This document shows, piece by piece, positions 4,673-5,974 of a DNA stretch of 5,974 nt; the first letter of the stretch is position 1; each line of letters starts with the position of its first letter. Made by a program: the position numbers and the translations under genes. Under the pieces are notes generated by a model, which worked only from the letters and a program-made list of their open reading frames with translations, ran no database searches and had not been told where the DNA came from. The DNA comes from Acidimicrobiia bacterium. Lineage in GTDB: Bacteria; Actinomycetota; Acidimicrobiia; Spongiisociales; UBA5794. Where the stretch lies: NCBI GenBank assembly GCA_013003515.1, contig JABDIW010000147.1:1-5974 (forward strand), written 5' to 3'.

Positions 4673-5728
4673 ATGCCCAGGTTCCGTTCCGACCTCGACG
4701 CGATCAAGCCGTACTCGGCAGGCCGCGCCACGGCCGAGGTCGCCACCCGGCTCGCCCGACTTGCGTCCAACGAGTGGCCGGAGGAGCCCTTCCCCGAGGT
4801 CGTCGCCGCCATCGAGGCGGCCGGCCGAACCGTCAACCGGTACCCGGACAACTCGGTGCGCGAGCTGACCAACGCGATGGCCACCTACCTGGATGTGCCC
4901 GAGGACCATCTCATGTTCGGGGGTGGGTCCAACTCGCTGCTCCTGTTCACCGCCATGGCGACCGGCGGACCGGGTACATCGGCCGTCTACGCCGACCCGT
5001 CGTTCAAGCTCTATTACATATCGACGGTGTCGGTGGGTGCCCGGCCCATCGAGGTGCCGCTCGATGACGATCATCGGCACGACCTCGATGCGATGGCCGC
5101 GGCCATCGACGACGACACGACCATCGTCTACGTCTGCAACCCCAACAACCCGACGAGCACCCACGTGTCGGGCACCGACCTGCGCCGTTTCGTCGATGCC
5201 GTGCCCCGGTCGGTGTTGATCGCCATCGACGAGGCGTATGTCGAGTTCGCCACCGCCGCCGACTTCGAGAGCGGTCTGTCTTTGGCATTGGAGCGGGACA
5301 ACGTGGTGGTGTACCGCACGTTCTCGAAGTTCTTCGGTCTCGCCGGCCTCCGTCTCGGTTGCGCCATCGGCCGACCGGAGACCCTCGGCTACATCCGGCG
5401 GGTGGCTCTTCCCTTCGGCGCCAGCTCGGTGGCGCAGTCGGCGGCCGTCGCTGCACTGGGCGCCTCGGACCGGATGGCAGAGCGGGTGCAGCGGAACGGG
5501 AGTCAGCGCAAGGCGGTTCTCGATGAGCTGGCTGCGCTGGGAATCGCAACCGCGGACAGCCAGGCCAACTTCATCTGGATGCAGGCTGATGCGGGCACGC
5601 TGGGAGCCCTCGAGGCGGCAGGTGTGTTGACCCGTGACTACGGGAGCGGGTGGCTGCGGGTCTCGATCGGCAACGACACGGACAACCGCCAGTTCCTCGA
5701 CGCACTGGCCGGATACGTGGGTCGCTAG
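4673..5728 (+). CDS. hisC: HisC-family PLP aminotransferase (histidinol-phosphate or aromatic)
   Basis: 351 residues, a normal length for HisC, of the fold-type I class II aminotransferases. Seen: ASNE (31-34), RYPD with Tyr57 (56-59), GGGSNS (83-88), NPNNPTS (156-162), DEAYVEF (186-192), SKFFGLAGLRLG (218-229) with Lys219 as the PLP Schiff-base lysine and Arg227 binding the cofactor phosphate, and LRVSIG with Arg329 for the substrate carboxylate. The expected reaction is transfer of an amino group between glutamate and imidazole-acetol phosphate in histidine synthesis, in the cytoplasm. Related actinobacterial enzymes act on aromatic amino acids (Pat), and no other his genes are nearby, so the substrate is uncertain. 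Differences from the usual family text: SNS after GGG where SDE or SVE is common, and NPNNPTS rather than NPNNPTG. ATG 4673 is preferred because it opens at the usual HisC N-terminus and suits the -10 box; ATG 4658 in frame is possible. The stop overlaps that of the next gene in a single CTAG. Confidence 0.9.
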   Translation: MPRFRSDLDAIKPYSAGRATAEVATRLARLASNEWPEEPFPEVVAAIEAAGRTVNRYPDNSVRELTNAMATYLDVPEDHLMFGGGSNSLLLFTAMATGGPGTSAVYADPSFKLYYISTVSVGARPIEVPLDDDHRHDLDAMAAAIDDDTTIVYVCNPNNPTSTHVSGTDLRRFVDAVPRSVLIAIDEAYVEFATAADFESGLSLALERDNVVVYRTFSKFFGLAGLRLGCAIGRPETLGYIRRVALPFGASSVAQSAAVAALGASDRMAERVQRNGSQRKAVLDELAALGIATADSQANFIWMQADAGTLGALEAAGVLTRDYGSGWLRVSIGNDTDNRQFLDALAGYVGR

Positions 5729-5974
5729 GGGAGCAGCCCGAGGTCTGCGAGGGCGTCGGCCGGTTCGTCGAAGCTGCAGCTCCCAAACCCAGGGAACAAC
5801 TCGCTTCTCATCCTGAGGAGGGTGCCGGTCCCGGCGCGGAGGCTCCTCCAGTCGAGTCCGCCGGCTCGCAGTCTGAAGGAGGCGGCGTCCGTGTCGCCGA
5901 CGATCTCAGCGATGCGCTCGGCGTCGAGGCCGTGTTCCTCGGCAAGCGCCAGGGCGGCGAGCAGGTTGAGGAAG
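5725..5974 (-). CDS. 3' end of an unrecognised protein-coding gene, cut by the right edge
   Basis: Reading the minus strand from the right edge gives 82 codons without a stop, ending in TAG at 5727-5725. Third positions are overwhelmingly G or C, as in the other genes of the window, which supports real coding. The visible C-terminus starts with an Ala/Leu-rich, probably helical segment (LNLLAALALAEEHGLDAERI), continues through IAEIVGDTDAASFRLRAGG and a basic patch (RSLRAGTGTLLRMRSE), and ends ELFPGFGSCSFDEPADAL followed by ADLGLLP. No membrane segment is seen. I do not recognise the family and propose no function. It is convergent with the aminotransferase gene, the two stop codons sharing the bases CTAG (5725-5728). 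Confidence 0.75.
   Translation of the reverse strand, partial: FLNLLAALALAEEHGLDAERIAEIVGDTDAASFRLRAGGLDWRSLRAGTGTLLRMRSELFPGFGSCSFDEPADALADLGLLP

Noticed and set aside
3730..5067. Open frame of 445 codons antisense to the hydratase and running into the aminotransferase in a different frame
   Set aside because: It overlaps two clear genes and the intergenic operator region, and shows no domain.

Overview
The window looks like ordinary chromosome from a high-GC bacterium, most likely an actinobacterium. The DEAD-box helicase has the GRxRTGSGKT and HRSGRTARAG motif variants common in actinobacterial members. GC is strongly preferred at third codon positions in every gene. Two genes have TAnnnT boxes placed as expected for leaderless transcripts. 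The Cys-x4-Cys repeat protein at the left edge is of a kind I associate with marine or sediment actinobacteria (Acidimicrobiia-like). That finer placement is an inference from memory, not a measurement.

Layout, left to right: (1) the 3' end of a gene for a probably secreted Cys-x4-Cys repeat, propeller-like protein (+, cut by the left edge, ends 894). (2) A DEAD-box RNA helicase convergent with it (-, 953-2203). (3) An 82-bp divergent promoter region, then the fluoride channel gene crcB/fluC (+, 2286-2660). (4) A two-gene minus-strand operon, read from right to left: a double-hotdog MaoC-type hydratase (3651-4484), whose stop codon shares one base with the start of a MoaD/ThiS ubiquitin-like domain fused to a polytopic membrane domain resembling a degenerate CdsA (2662-3651). 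(5) A 188-bp divergent intergenic region with a perfect 9-bp inverted repeat. (6) A HisC-family aminotransferase (+, 4673-5728). (7) The 3' end of an unrecognised minus-strand gene cut by the right edge (5725-5974).

The genes form convergent and divergent pairs packed very tightly: crcB and the MoaD fusion end 1 nt apart, and the aminotransferase and the last gene share one CTAG for both stop codons. No mobile element, tRNA, rRNA or CRISPR was seen. Apart from the maoC/moaD-fusion operon, the genes look functionally unrelated (RNA metabolism, fluoride export, acyl-CoA chemistry, amino-acid biosynthesis).

The point most worth attention is the MoaD-membrane fusion: the diglycine that normally forms the free, activatable C-terminus of MoaD is intact but internal, followed by about 250 residues of membrane protein.
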